Positions 15,074-23,021 of a stretch of 64,000 nt of DNA are shown here, piece after piece. The translations under genes were made by a program, and so were the position numbers. Position 1 is the stretch's first letter, and each line of letters begins with the position of its first letter. The notes beneath the pieces are model-generated. The model ran no database searches. It worked only from the letters and a program-made list of their open reading frames with translations, and was not told where the DNA came from. This DNA is from CAWJMD01 sp963843835. Its GTDB lineage: Bacteria > Actinomycetota > Actinomycetes > Actinomycetales > CAWJMD01. The stretch is taken from NCBI GenBank assembly GCA_963843835.1, contig CAWJMD010000003.1:310001-374000 (forward strand). The letters are read 5' to 3'.

Positions 15074-16164
15074 GCCCCCCTCGGCCTGACGGCGTGCAGC
15101 CGGTGCGCGTGCACGCGGTGGGCGAGCACGAAGCGCGCGGTGTCCGCGACCCAGTCGGAGTCGGTGCGCAGGACGAGGTGCGCCGCACCGGCGCGGCGCA
15201 GCTCGGTGCGCACGCGGTCGCGGTGGGTGGCCGCGGCCCGCGCGAACTGCTCGCGCACGGCAGCGCGCGACGTGTCGACCTCCAGCACCGCTCCCGTCTC
15301 CGGGTCGACCATGTCGACGACCCCGACGTCGGGCAGCTCGTTCTCACGCGGGTCGACCACCTCGACGGCCAGCACCTGGTGGCGCACCGAGAGCTTGCGC
15401 AGGGGGCGGGACCACGTCGGCGGCGTCGAGGGCGGCAGCCGCCAGGCCGACAGGCCCGGGTCGAGGAAGTCGGAGACGACCACCCGGAGCCCGCGCCGCG
15501 GGTGCGCCGCGAACAGGGCGTCGACCGCGGGCCCGAGCGGGACCCCCGGCGTCACCCGTCCCGGCTCCAGCTCGTGGTCGGGCTGGTCGAGGAGCGAGCG
15601 CAAAAGCGTGGCCAGGGCGAGCCGCCCAGCACGGGCCGGGTGCCGGTGCAGACCGTCCTCGTCGAGCAGGTAGCCGCCGAAGCGGTCACCGACCCGGCCG
15701 GTCAGCAGGCCGACCGTCGCCACCGCCGCGATCGCGAGCTCGCGCTTGTCCATCCCCCGGCGGGCCGCGGGCGGGGCGCCCTTGCGGGTCGGGCCGCCGG
15801 TGCCGGACGCCGGCTCGTCTCCCCATCCCGGCCGGTGCCGACGCCCGGCGCGCTCCGCGGTCCCGAAGCGCATCGAGCCCGAGAGGTCGACCAGGGCCCA
15901 GGTCTCCAGCTCGCGGTCGGCCACGACGTCGCGCACGTGCGGCTGCGTCGTCCGCGCGGTGACGGCCCAGTCCATGTGCCGCACGTCGTCCTCGCCCGGC
16001 CGGTACAGCCGCGCCTCGGCGAGCTCGGAGCCGGGACCCGGCAGCAGCCCGAGGTGCTCGCCACGCAGGTACCCCTCGAGGCGCCGCACGATGGTCAGCT
16101 CGAGCGAGCGCAGGGCCGCCGGCGGCGCCAGGTCGGAGAGCAGCCGCTCGGTCGACCCCCTCAC
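15070..16164 (-). CDS. DUF58-domain protein
   Basis: 364 aa from GTG 16164. The DUF58 signature is present: YLRGEHLGLLPGPGSELAEA, then RLYRPGEDDVRHMDWAVTAR, then a VWA-like core with a MIDAS-type ALVDLSGSMRFG. There is no clear membrane anchor, unlike longer DUF58 proteins. A ~35-residue Gly/Arg/Pro insert follows the MIDAS motif (around GPTRKGAPPAARRG). Second gene of the MoxR operon, 37 bp after moxR. Confidence 0.88.
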   Translation of the reverse strand: MRGSTERLLSDLAPPAALRSLELTIVRRLEGYLRGEHLGLLPGPGSELAEARLYRPGEDDVRHMDWAVTARTTQPHVRDVVADRELETWALVDLSGSMRFGTAERAGRRHRPGWGDEPASGTGGPTRKGAPPAARRGMDKRELAIAAVATVGLLTGRVGDRFGGYLLDEDGLHRHPARAGRLALATLLRSLLDQPDHELEPGRVTPGVPLGPAVDALFAAHPRRGLRVVVSDFLDPGLSAWRLPPSTPPTWSRPLRKLSVRHQVLAVEVVDPRENELPDVGVVDMVDPETGAVLEVDTSRAAVREQFARAAATHRDRVRTELRRAGAAHLVLRTDSDWVADTARFVLAHRVHAHRLHAVRPRGA

Positions 16165-16201
16165 CGGGCGGCCCCGGCGAAACGTGGACGGCCACGCGAG
16201 G

Positions 16202-17224
16202 TCACAGCAGGGCCTGCACCGGCTGCGGCACCGTCGCGAGCACGCGCTCGACCACCGACCGGGCCGAGACGCCGTCGGCGACGGCGTCGAAGCCCAGTAC
16301 CAGCCGGTGCGCGATCACGTCGACCGCGAGCGCGGCGACGTCGGAGGGCAGCACGTGGTCGCGGCCGTGCACCAGCGCCAGGGCACGCCCCGCCGCGACC
16401 AGGCCGAGCGTCGCCCGCGGGCTGGCCCCGACGTCGACGACCTCGGTGAGCTCGGGCATCCCGTACTCGGAGGGCTCGCGCGTGGCCATCACCAGTCGGA
16501 CCGCGTAGTCGCCGACCAGCGGGTGCACGTACACGTGGTCGGCCATCCGCTGCAGCCGCAGCACCTGGTCGTTCGTCAGCACCTGGTGCGCCACCGGAGG
16601 GTCGACGCTCATCCGTCGCAAGATCTCCGCCTCCTCGTGCGCGCGGGGCAGCGGCACGTCGACCTTGAGCAGGAAGCGGTCGCGCTGCGCCTCCGGCAGC
16701 GGGTAGACCCCCTCGGACTCGAGCGGGTTCTGGGTGGCGATGACGATGAAGGGGTCGGGCAGGGGGAAGGACCTCCCGCCGAGCGAGACCTGGTGCTCGG
16801 CCATCAGCTCGAGCATCGCTGCCTGGACCTTCGCCGGGGCGCGGTTCACCTCGTCCGCGAGCACGAAGTTGACGAACACCGGGCCGAGCTCGATGTCGAA
16901 GGTCTCGGCGCTGGGGCGGTAGATCCGGGTCCCGACGATGTCGGACGGCACCAGGTCGGGCGTGAACTGCAGCCGCGCGAAGCTGCCCCCGAGAACCGTC
17001 GCGAAGGTGCGCACCGCGAGGGTCTTCGCGACCCCGGGCACCCCCTCCAGCAGGCAGTGGCCGCGGGCGAGAAGGGCCACCATCAGCCGGTCGACCATGC
17101 CGTGCTGCCCGACCACCACCGAGGACACCGCCCGCGCGGCCGACCGCAGCGCGTCGAGGTCTGTGCCCGCTGGGGTCGGACCGTTCGATCCAGGGCCGAC
17201 GGGTCCGGTCTGGGAGGTCGTCAC
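16202..17224 (-). CDS. MoxR-family AAA+ ATPase
   Basis: 340 aa from GTG 17224. The Walker A is the MoxR form GVPGVAKT, Walker B is in NFVLADEVNRAP, and sensor 1 lies in FIVIATQNPLESEGVYPLPE. The C-terminal lid includes VDVGASPRATLGLVAAGRALAL. MoxR ATPases remodel or activate substrates together with VWA proteins encoded beside them, as here (DUF58 and VWA genes downstream). An 87-bp gap separates it from the divergent membrane-protein gene at 17312. Confidence 0.93.
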   Translation of the reverse strand: MTTSQTGPVGPGSNGPTPAGTDLDALRSAARAVSSVVVGQHGMVDRLMVALLARGHCLLEGVPGVAKTLAVRTFATVLGGSFARLQFTPDLVPSDIVGTRIYRPSAETFDIELGPVFVNFVLADEVNRAPAKVQAAMLELMAEHQVSLGGRSFPLPDPFIVIATQNPLESEGVYPLPEAQRDRFLLKVDVPLPRAHEEAEILRRMSVDPPVAHQVLTNDQVLRLQRMADHVYVHPLVGDYAVRLVMATREPSEYGMPELTEVVDVGASPRATLGLVAAGRALALVHGRDHVLPSDVAALAVDVIAHRLVLGFDAVADGVSARSVVERVLATVPQPVQALL

Positions 17225-17311
17225 CCGCCCATTCCACCACTGTCTCGCCGGCACGCACCCGGTCGCGTGGCCCCGGTGGGCCGACCGGAACCGGTGTGGT
17301 CGAATGGCGAG

Positions 17312-18514
17312 GTGTCGAGCGAGACCGTCCCACCGCCGTCGGGGACCCCGACGAGCCTCGGCGGCTACACCGTCGTCGGACGCTGGCACAGCGCGGAGGG
17401 CGGGCAGGTCCTGGCCGCCCACGGCCCGCACGGTGAGCAGGTCGAGCTCGTGCTGATGGCTCCCGGGCCCGCGCTCGACCCCGCGGCCCGCGACCGGTTC
17501 GCGGCCGCCGCCGAGAGACTGGGCGCCGACCACCCGGGGCACCTGGTCGAGGTGTCGACCACGGGCCCCCTCGCCTGGGCCGCGCTCCGCAGCGGCTCCG
17601 GTCCCGAGCTGGCCCAGCCCCTGATCGAGGCCCCCCTGCCCGCGGGCGCCGCTTCCGCGCCCGGGTCCGGGCCGGCCTTCGCCCCGCACTGGAGCACCGC
17701 ACCGCAGTCCTACCCGCCGCCGCCCCCCGTCGCGCCCGTGGCCCTCCCGGCGCAGGACCCGACGCCGTGGTGGCGACGCTGGTGGCTGGTCGGCCTGCTC
17801 CTGCTCGCCGTCGTGCTGCTGCTGCTCCTGCTGTCGTCGTGCTGGCCCCGCGACGACGCGGCCACCACTCCGGCCCCCACCCCGACCCCGACGGGGTCGT
17901 CGGGTCCGTCGCCCACCCCCTCTCCGTCCGGCTCGGGGTCACCGTCGCCGGGTCCGACCGGCAGCCAGGGCTCGCCCGCCCCGGGCGACGAGGCGCAGGG
18001 CGGGCCGACCCAGCGCCTGCAGGCCGGCCCCGGCGTCGCAGGCCCCGGTTTCACCCGGGACGACCGGACGGTGGAGATGCGGCTCGCGGGGCTGCCCTTC
18101 CCGTTCCGTGTCCCCGAGGGGTGGGAGTGCGCACGCGACACCTCGGCGGTCGAGCCGGTGGTGCGGTACGCGTGCACCGACACGACGTCCACCGGGTCGT
18201 CGACACTCCCGCCGCCGTCCGGCATCGTCCAGGTGGAGCCCTGCCCCGGCCCGTGTGGTGACGCGGAGTGGGACACCTTGCGCAACCGGGCTAACGACGA
18301 CGAGGGATGGGTCCTCGTGGATCCCACGACGGCCTCGGCGCTGGACGTGGATCCCGAGCTCCCCCTGTACGAGAGGATCCGGATGAGCCGCATCTGGAGC
18401 CCGATCGGGGGCGAGATGCCCGACACGCACGTGTACACGGAGTTCACGTCGCCGCCCGAGCTCTTCGGCGACGTGCAGAAGATCACCAACGACATCCGAG
18501 CGAACACCCCCTGA
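17312..18514 (+). CDS. single-pass membrane protein with a degenerate kinase-like N lobe
   Basis: 400 aa from GTG 17312. Residues 17-50 (LGGYTVVGRWHSAEGGQV, then VELVLM) resemble the glycine loop and first strands of an actinobacterial Ser/Thr kinase, but the Gly-rich loop is altered and the kinase C lobe is absent. A Pro-rich linker, one helix (about 157-176), a Thr/Pro/Ser-rich extracellular spacer and a ~165-residue extracellular domain with four Cys follow. The extracellular part (GLPFPFRVPEGWECAR) is unassigned. Divergent from the MoxR operon. The kinase resemblance is by eye and tentative. Confidence 0.6.
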   Translation: MSSETVPPPSGTPTSLGGYTVVGRWHSAEGGQVLAAHGPHGEQVELVLMAPGPALDPAARDRFAAAAERLGADHPGHLVEVSTTGPLAWAALRSGSGPELAQPLIEAPLPAGAASAPGSGPAFAPHWSTAPQSYPPPPPVAPVALPAQDPTPWWRRWWLVGLLLLAVVLLLLLLSSCWPRDDAATTPAPTPTPTGSSGPSPTPSPSGSGSPSPGPTGSQGSPAPGDEAQGGPTQRLQAGPGVAGPGFTRDDRTVEMRLAGLPFPFRVPEGWECARDTSAVEPVVRYACTDTTSTGSSTLPPPSGIVQVEPCPGPCGDAEWDTLRNRANDDEGWVLVDPTTASALDVDPELPLYERIRMSRIWSPIGGEMPDTHVYTEFTSPPELFGDVQKITNDIRANTP

Positions 18515-18574
18515 ACGGGCGAACCAGCTGGCGTGTGGTTCCCCCGGACGAGTGGTTTCTGGGAGACTTGCCCC

Positions 18575-20245
18575 ATGCATCCTCAGCCCGCTGGTGACGA
18601 CGCCGCCGGGCGCGACACTGCGGCCGAGGTCCCCGAGCCGGTGTCCGCGCCCGAGGCGCCCGAGGCGCGCGAGGCGCCCGACGCATCCGTCGCGCCCGTC
18701 GACCACCACCACGACGTCGCCGACCGTGCCGTGCAGATGCTGCAGCGCGCCCAGGAGCACGCGGACCGGCTCACCGACGAGGCCGAGAGCAAGGCGGCCG
18801 ACGCCGCGCAGGCCCTCGCCCAGGCGTCGTCGAGGCTGGAGTCCGCCACCGCCGAGGCCCGCTCCCTGGTGTCCGACGCCACCGAGCAGTCGCGGCTGGT
18901 GCTCCGGACCGCCGAGCAGACCCGGGCGGACCTGCTGGCCGCAGCCGAGCAGACAGCGCACGAGCAGCGGGCCGAGGCCGAGCGGGTGCTGGCCGAGGCC
19001 CGCGCCGAGGCCGAGCAGACCCTCGACGAGGCGCGTCGTGAGGCCGAGCGGCTCGTCACCGAGGCCCGCGCCGAGGCCGAGTCCGGCCGCACCCAGTGGC
19101 AGGGCGAGCGCGACGCCGAGCTGGCGGCCGCCCACCAGCAGGCGGAGCAGTGGCGCAGCGAGGCGTCGGCGGAGGCCGAGTCGGTCCGCGCCACCAGCAC
19201 ACGCGAGGCGGAGGAGACCACCGCCCGCGCTCGCGAGGAGGCCCAGCAGGTGCTCGCTGCCGCGCATGCCGAGCGCGACCAGGTGCTGGCCGCCGCCGAG
19301 CAGACGAGGATCGAGGCCACCGCCGCCGCGGAGGAGGAGCTGGGAGCAGCTGCCGAGCAGACCCGGTGGACGCAGGAGACGATCGCCCAGCTGCTGGCGA
19401 CCGCCGACGAGGAGGCCGACCGCACCAGGGCGCAGGGTCACTCGGACGCGGCCGACCTGGTCCGCGAGCTGCGCGACCGGGCGACAGGGCTGCTCGCGTC
19501 CGCCGATGCCACGGCCCGGCACCGCGTCGACGAGGCGGCCGAGCAGGCTGCCCAGGTGCTGGCCCAGGCCGAGGAGGCCGCTCGCGAGGTCGCGAGGGTC
19601 GCCGAGCGCGAGCGGGTGCGGCTGCTCGAGGAGGCCCGCCGGACGCGTGAGGGCGCCGAGGCCGTCGCCGCCGAGGCGAGCGAGCGGGCCGAGCGGCGCC
19701 TCTACGAGGCCGAGTCGGGCGCGCGGACGGTGCGCGAGCAGAGCGCCATCGACCTGGCCGCCGCCCAGCACGAGGCGGTGCAGGCCCGGCAGGCGGCACG
19801 GGACGAGGCGGCGCACCTGGTCACCACCGCCCGGCAGGAGGTCGACGCCCTGCGCGCGCAGGCGCGCGAGCAGGTCGAGCAGGCCCAGGCGCGCGTGAGG
19901 TCGCTGGCCTCGCGCCGCGACCGGATCGTCGCCGAGCTGAGCCAGTGGTCGGGTGTGATCGACGCCCTCGCCGTGCCCGAGCGGTCACCGGCCCTCGACG
20001 AGCTGACCCGCGTCGAGGACGACGCCGCGGTGGTCGACACTGGTGCCGACGACGTCACCATCCCCGGCCAGGGGGCGGACGAGCCCGACCAGCCCGACGA
20101 GCACGAGCAGTCCCACCAGCCCGAGCCGTCCACCGACACCGAGCAGTTCCACGAGCACGAGCAGCCCGGCGAGCACGAGCCCGAGAACCACCACGAGCAG
20201 CACGACACACCCACGGACACCGTCCAGATGCAGAGGATCCGATGA
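18575..20245 (+). CDS. long alanine/glutamate-rich coiled-coil protein (Scy-like)
   Basis: 556 aa from ATG 18575. A ~45-residue acidic head with a His run (VDHHHDVADRAVQMLQRAQE) is followed by ~400 residues of near-continuous coiled coil rich in EA, AE and EQT repeats (for example AEQTRADLLAAAEQTAHEQR). A disordered tail with EHEQ repeats ends the protein. No membrane segment and no canonical DivIVA N domain. The composition resembles cytoskeletal coiled coils such as Scy or FilP of Streptomyces polarisomes. It overlaps the next gene by 4 bp (ATGA), suggesting a stoichiometric pair. Partner and location are inferred. Confidence 0.7.
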   Translation: MHPQPAGDDAAGRDTAAEVPEPVSAPEAPEAREAPDASVAPVDHHHDVADRAVQMLQRAQEHADRLTDEAESKAADAAQALAQASSRLESATAEARSLVSDATEQSRLVLRTAEQTRADLLAAAEQTAHEQRAEAERVLAEARAEAEQTLDEARREAERLVTEARAEAESGRTQWQGERDAELAAAHQQAEQWRSEASAEAESVRATSTREAEETTARAREEAQQVLAAAHAERDQVLAAAEQTRIEATAAAEEELGAAAEQTRWTQETIAQLLATADEEADRTRAQGHSDAADLVRELRDRATGLLASADATARHRVDEAAEQAAQVLAQAEEAAREVARVAERERVRLLEEARRTREGAEAVAAEASERAERRLYEAESGARTVREQSAIDLAAAQHEAVQARQAARDEAAHLVTTARQEVDALRAQAREQVEQAQARVRSLASRRDRIVAELSQWSGVIDALAVPERSPALDELTRVEDDAAVVDTGADDVTIPGQGADEPDQPDEHEQSHQPEPSTDTEQFHEHEQPGEHEPENHHEQHDTPTDTVQMQRIR

Positions 20246-21468
20246 ACGACGCACTGCCTTTCCGCACCGTCCTGCGCGGCTACGAGCCCCACCAGGTCGA
20301 GCAGCGAATGACCGAGCTCGAGCGCGCCCTGCAGCAGGCCCGCGCCGAGGCCGAGCAGTACCGCGCCCGTCTCGGCGAGCTCGACGGCCGGGTCAACTCG
20401 CTGTCCGGCGACCTCCAGCGCTCCCGCGCGGAGGCCGAGGAGGCGCGGGCACGGGCCGACGCGGCGCCGGCGGAGCCGAACTTCGAGACCCTCGGCGATC
20501 GGATCGGCCAGATCCTGTCCCTCGCCAAGGCGGAGGCGGAGGACCTGCGCGCCGGGGTCGAGGAGGAGGTCGCCGTCCAGCGGATGGCGGGCCAGACCGA
20601 GGCCGACGCGATCCGCGAGGCGGCCGACCGGTACGCGACCGACACGCGGGGCGCGGCGGACGCCGACGCCACCCGGGTGCTCGAGCAGGCGAAGCGCACC
20701 GCGGACGACATCCTCGATGACGCGGACCGCGAGGCCACCGCCCGCCGCGAGGAGGCCGAAGCGGTGTTCGAGCACCAGCGTGCCGCCGCTGCCGCCGCTG
20801 CCGCCGACTTCGAGACCACGCTCGCCGAGCGACGCCGCAAGGCCGAGATCGACTTCACCGAGCGCTCGTCTGCTGCGGAGAAGATGCTCCAGGAGGCCGA
20901 GCAGCACGCCAAGCAGGCCCGGGTCGAGGCCGAGCGGATCGAGGGCGAGGCCACCCGCACCGCGACCGAAACGCTCACCCAGGCACGCGAGCAGGCCGAG
21001 GAGCTGCTGGCGACGGCCCGCTCGAAGGCCGACCGCGTGCGCGCCGAGTCGGACCGCGAGCTCGTCGCGGCCACCGCGCGCCGCGACTCGATCAACGCCC
21101 AGCTGACCAACGTGCGCCAGATGCTGGCGACGCTGTCCGGCACCTCGCCGGGCGGTATCGACGCGCTGGCCGCGGTCGTGCAGACCGTGCACTCCGCGCC
21201 TGCCGACGCCCCGGCAGAGCCGGTGAGTCAGCCCGCAGCGACGGGCGAGGAGTCCGGTGACGCCTCGACGGCCGAGGGCTCGACCGAGGTCGTCGACGCC
21301 CGGGACGACGCGGGCACCGGCGAGAGCATGGTCGACGCGACCGACGAGGCGACGCAGGAGGGTGAGGGCGGCGACGCCAGGGACGACGCAGGCAGCGGAG
21401 AGGCGGAGGCGTCCGACACCGAGGCCGTCGATACCCGCAAGCGCCCGGCGCGCGCGGGCAAGCGCTGA
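20242..21468 (+). CDS. DivIVA-domain coiled-coil protein
   Basis: 408 aa. The N terminus LPFRTVLRGYEPHQVEQRMT matches the DivIVA membrane-curvature domain (FR..RGY...QV). Two coiled-coil blocks follow (about 25-75 and 95-320), separated by a short Pro-containing break (AAPAEPNFETLGDRIGQIL). A long acidic disordered tail ends in a basic RKRPARAGKR. DivIVA proteins mark poles and septa and recruit wall-synthesis proteins. Translational coupling to the preceding coiled-coil gene suggests co-assembly. It is unlikely to be the main DivIVA/Wag31, whose gene normally follows the ftsZ-sepF region. Confidence 0.78.
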   Translation: MNDALPFRTVLRGYEPHQVEQRMTELERALQQARAEAEQYRARLGELDGRVNSLSGDLQRSRAEAEEARARADAAPAEPNFETLGDRIGQILSLAKAEAEDLRAGVEEEVAVQRMAGQTEADAIREAADRYATDTRGAADADATRVLEQAKRTADDILDDADREATARREEAEAVFEHQRAAAAAAAADFETTLAERRRKAEIDFTERSSAAEKMLQEAEQHAKQARVEAERIEGEATRTATETLTQAREQAEELLATARSKADRVRAESDRELVAATARRDSINAQLTNVRQMLATLSGTSPGGIDALAAVVQTVHSAPADAPAEPVSQPAATGEESGDASTAEGSTEVVDARDDAGTGESMVDATDEATQEGEGGDARDDAGSGEAEASDTEAVDTRKRPARAGKR

Positions 21469-21487
21469 CGACCCGCTCCGTCCGCGG

Positions 21488-21519
21488 TGACCGGGGGAGC
21501 CAGGTGGCTGCCCCGGTCA
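21488..21519. terminator. strong bidirectional stem-loop between convergent genes
   Basis: TGACCGGGG (21488-21496) pairs with CCCCGGTCA (21511-21519). One mismatch separates it from a second stem, AGCC/GGCT. It lies between the convergent DivIVA-like gene and the BtuF-fold gene and includes the latter's stop codon. No T tract. Confidence 0.7.
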
Positions 21520-22248
21520 GCGTGCGAGGGCGGCCCTGATCGGGTCCCGCAGACGAGCGGGGGCATCCACCATCGCCGGGCCGTACCAGGTCAGCGACCG
21601 GCCGTGGACGAGCGCGCTCGGCACCGTCCCGAACGCCTCCGGCCCGTCGGTCGCCGTGAACGCGTAGGGCTCGTCGGGCAGGACGGCCACGTCGATGCCG
21701 TCGACGACCTGCGCGGGTTCGAACCGCGGGTACCGCTCGAGAGCGTCGGCGAGCACGTGGTCGACGCCCAGCCGGGCGAGGACGTCCCCGGCGTAGGTGT
21801 CGGATCCCAGGGCCATCCAAGGCTTGCGCCAGATCGGCACGACCGCCCTGATGCGGCGGGTGGGGTCGACCGGCTCGACGCCTCGCCACGCCGCCTCAGC
21901 TTCGTCGAGCCACGCCGGCCGCGGTGTCCGGCACGCGTCGAGCACCTCCGCGAGCCCGGCGAAGGCACCCTCGACCGAGCGGATGTCGGTGACGAGCACG
22001 TCCAGCCCGGCCGCGCGCAGCACGTCGATGTCGACGGAGCGGTTCTCCTCCGCGTTGGCGACCACCAGGTCGGGGGCCAGCCCCACCACGGCCTCCACGT
22101 CGGGGTTCTTCGTCCCCCGCACACGCGTGACCCCCTGGCTGTCGAGATCCGCCGGATGCGTGCACCAGTCGGTGGCGCCGACGAGCAGGCCGGGCGCTGA
22201 CAACGCCACGGCTTCGGTGAGGGAGGGGACGAGGCTGACGACGCGCAC
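21517..22248 (-). CDS. BtuF-fold helical-backbone metal-receptor protein
   Basis: 243 aa. It starts directly with the mature fold (MRVVSLVPSLTEAVALSAPG) and has no signal peptide. VIGATDWCTHPADL-type ligand loop, GTKNPDVEAVVGLAPDLVVA and SDTYAGDVLARLG match periplasmic B12/haem-binding BtuF-like proteins. Without export or transporter genes nearby, a role in ABC uptake is not supported; cytoplasmic forms of this family exist in actinobacteria with unknown function. Convergent with the DivIVA-like gene. Confidence 0.8.
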   Translation of the reverse strand: MRVVSLVPSLTEAVALSAPGLLVGATDWCTHPADLDSQGVTRVRGTKNPDVEAVVGLAPDLVVANAEENRSVDIDVLRAAGLDVLVTDIRSVEGAFAGLAEVLDACRTPRPAWLDEAEAAWRGVEPVDPTRRIRAVVPIWRKPWMALGSDTYAGDVLARLGVDHVLADALERYPRFEPAQVVDGIDVAVLPDEPYAFTATDGPEAFGTVPSALVHGRSLTWYGPAMVDAPARLRDPIRAALAR

Positions 22249-22316
22249 GTGCTCACTGTCTCACCGGGGCAGGCCGCGCCCTTGACCGGACCTCCACGCG
22301 GGCACCAGCCTGCGGC

Positions 22317-22985
22317 ATGGACGTCGAGACGCTGCGCCTGTCGGTCTACCGGGGTTTCGCCGAGAGCGGGAGAGCGCCAGGCGTGAAGACGCTCGCCGCG
22401 GCCGACGCGGCGACCGTCGACGAGGTGCGTGCGGGACTCGGTGCGCTGGCACAGGCCCGGCACGTGGTCCTGGACGAGGACGGCGCGGTGGTCATGGCCC
22501 ACCCCTTCTCGGCGCTGAACCTGGGCTTCTCCGTGATGGGACGGGACACGCTCTGGTGGGGAGGCTGCGCCTGGGACGCGTTCGCCCTCCCCCACCTGCT
22601 CGTCACCGAGGACGACGTGCTCGTGGCCACGCGCTGCCCCGCCTGCGACGGCGCCCTCTCCTGGGTGGTCGGTCGCGACGCCCCACCGGCCGGGGCAGAG
22701 GTGGCCCACTTCCTCGTGCCGGCCGCCCACATCTGGGACGACGTCGTCCGAGCGTGCTCCAACCAGCGGCTGTTCTGCTCCCCCGCCTGCGTGCGGACCT
22801 GGCTGGAGCGCCACGACCTCGAGCACGGCTACGAGCTCGACCTGTCGACGCTGTGGCGTCTCGCCCGCGGCTGGTACGACGGCCGCCTCGAGCGCGGCTA
22901 CCAGCGCCGCGACCCGACGACCGCCACCGCGTACCTGTACGAGGTGGGGCTGCGCGGACCCTTCTGGAGGCTTCCCGACGAGTGA
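22317..22985 (+). CDS. alkylmercury lyase (MerB)-like protein
   Basis: 222 aa. The segment WGGCAWDAFALPHLL holds Cys84 and Asp87 in the Cys-x2-Asp spacing of the MerB catalytic pair (Cys96/Asp99 in plasmid R831b MerB). RLFCSPACVRTW offers Cys154 or Cys158 for the second catalytic Cys. MerB cleaves C-Hg bonds. No merA, merR or merT is nearby, so real organomercurial activity is uncertain, and relatives without mer operons may serve other purposes. A CPAC pair at 107-110 could bind metal. Followed by a possible hairpin terminator. Confidence 0.75.
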   Translation: MDVETLRLSVYRGFAESGRAPGVKTLAAADAATVDEVRAGLGALAQARHVVLDEDGAVVMAHPFSALNLGFSVMGRDTLWWGGCAWDAFALPHLLVTEDDVLVATRCPACDGALSWVVGRDAPPAGAEVAHFLVPAAHIWDDVVRACSNQRLFCSPACVRTWLERHDLEHGYELDLSTLWRLARGWYDGRLERGYQRRDPTTATAYLYEVGLRGPFWRLPDE

Positions 22986-22989
22986 CGGG

Positions 22990-23021
22990 ACGCCACCTGG
23001 CCGTCACTGCCCGGGTGGCGT
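22990..23021. terminator. possible bidirectional hairpin terminator
   Basis: ACGCCACC (22990-22997) and GGTGGCGT (23014-23021) form an 8-bp stem with a 16-nt loop. It lies between the convergent MerB-like gene and VWA lipoprotein gene, overlapping the last codons of the latter. No T tract. Confidence 0.45.
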
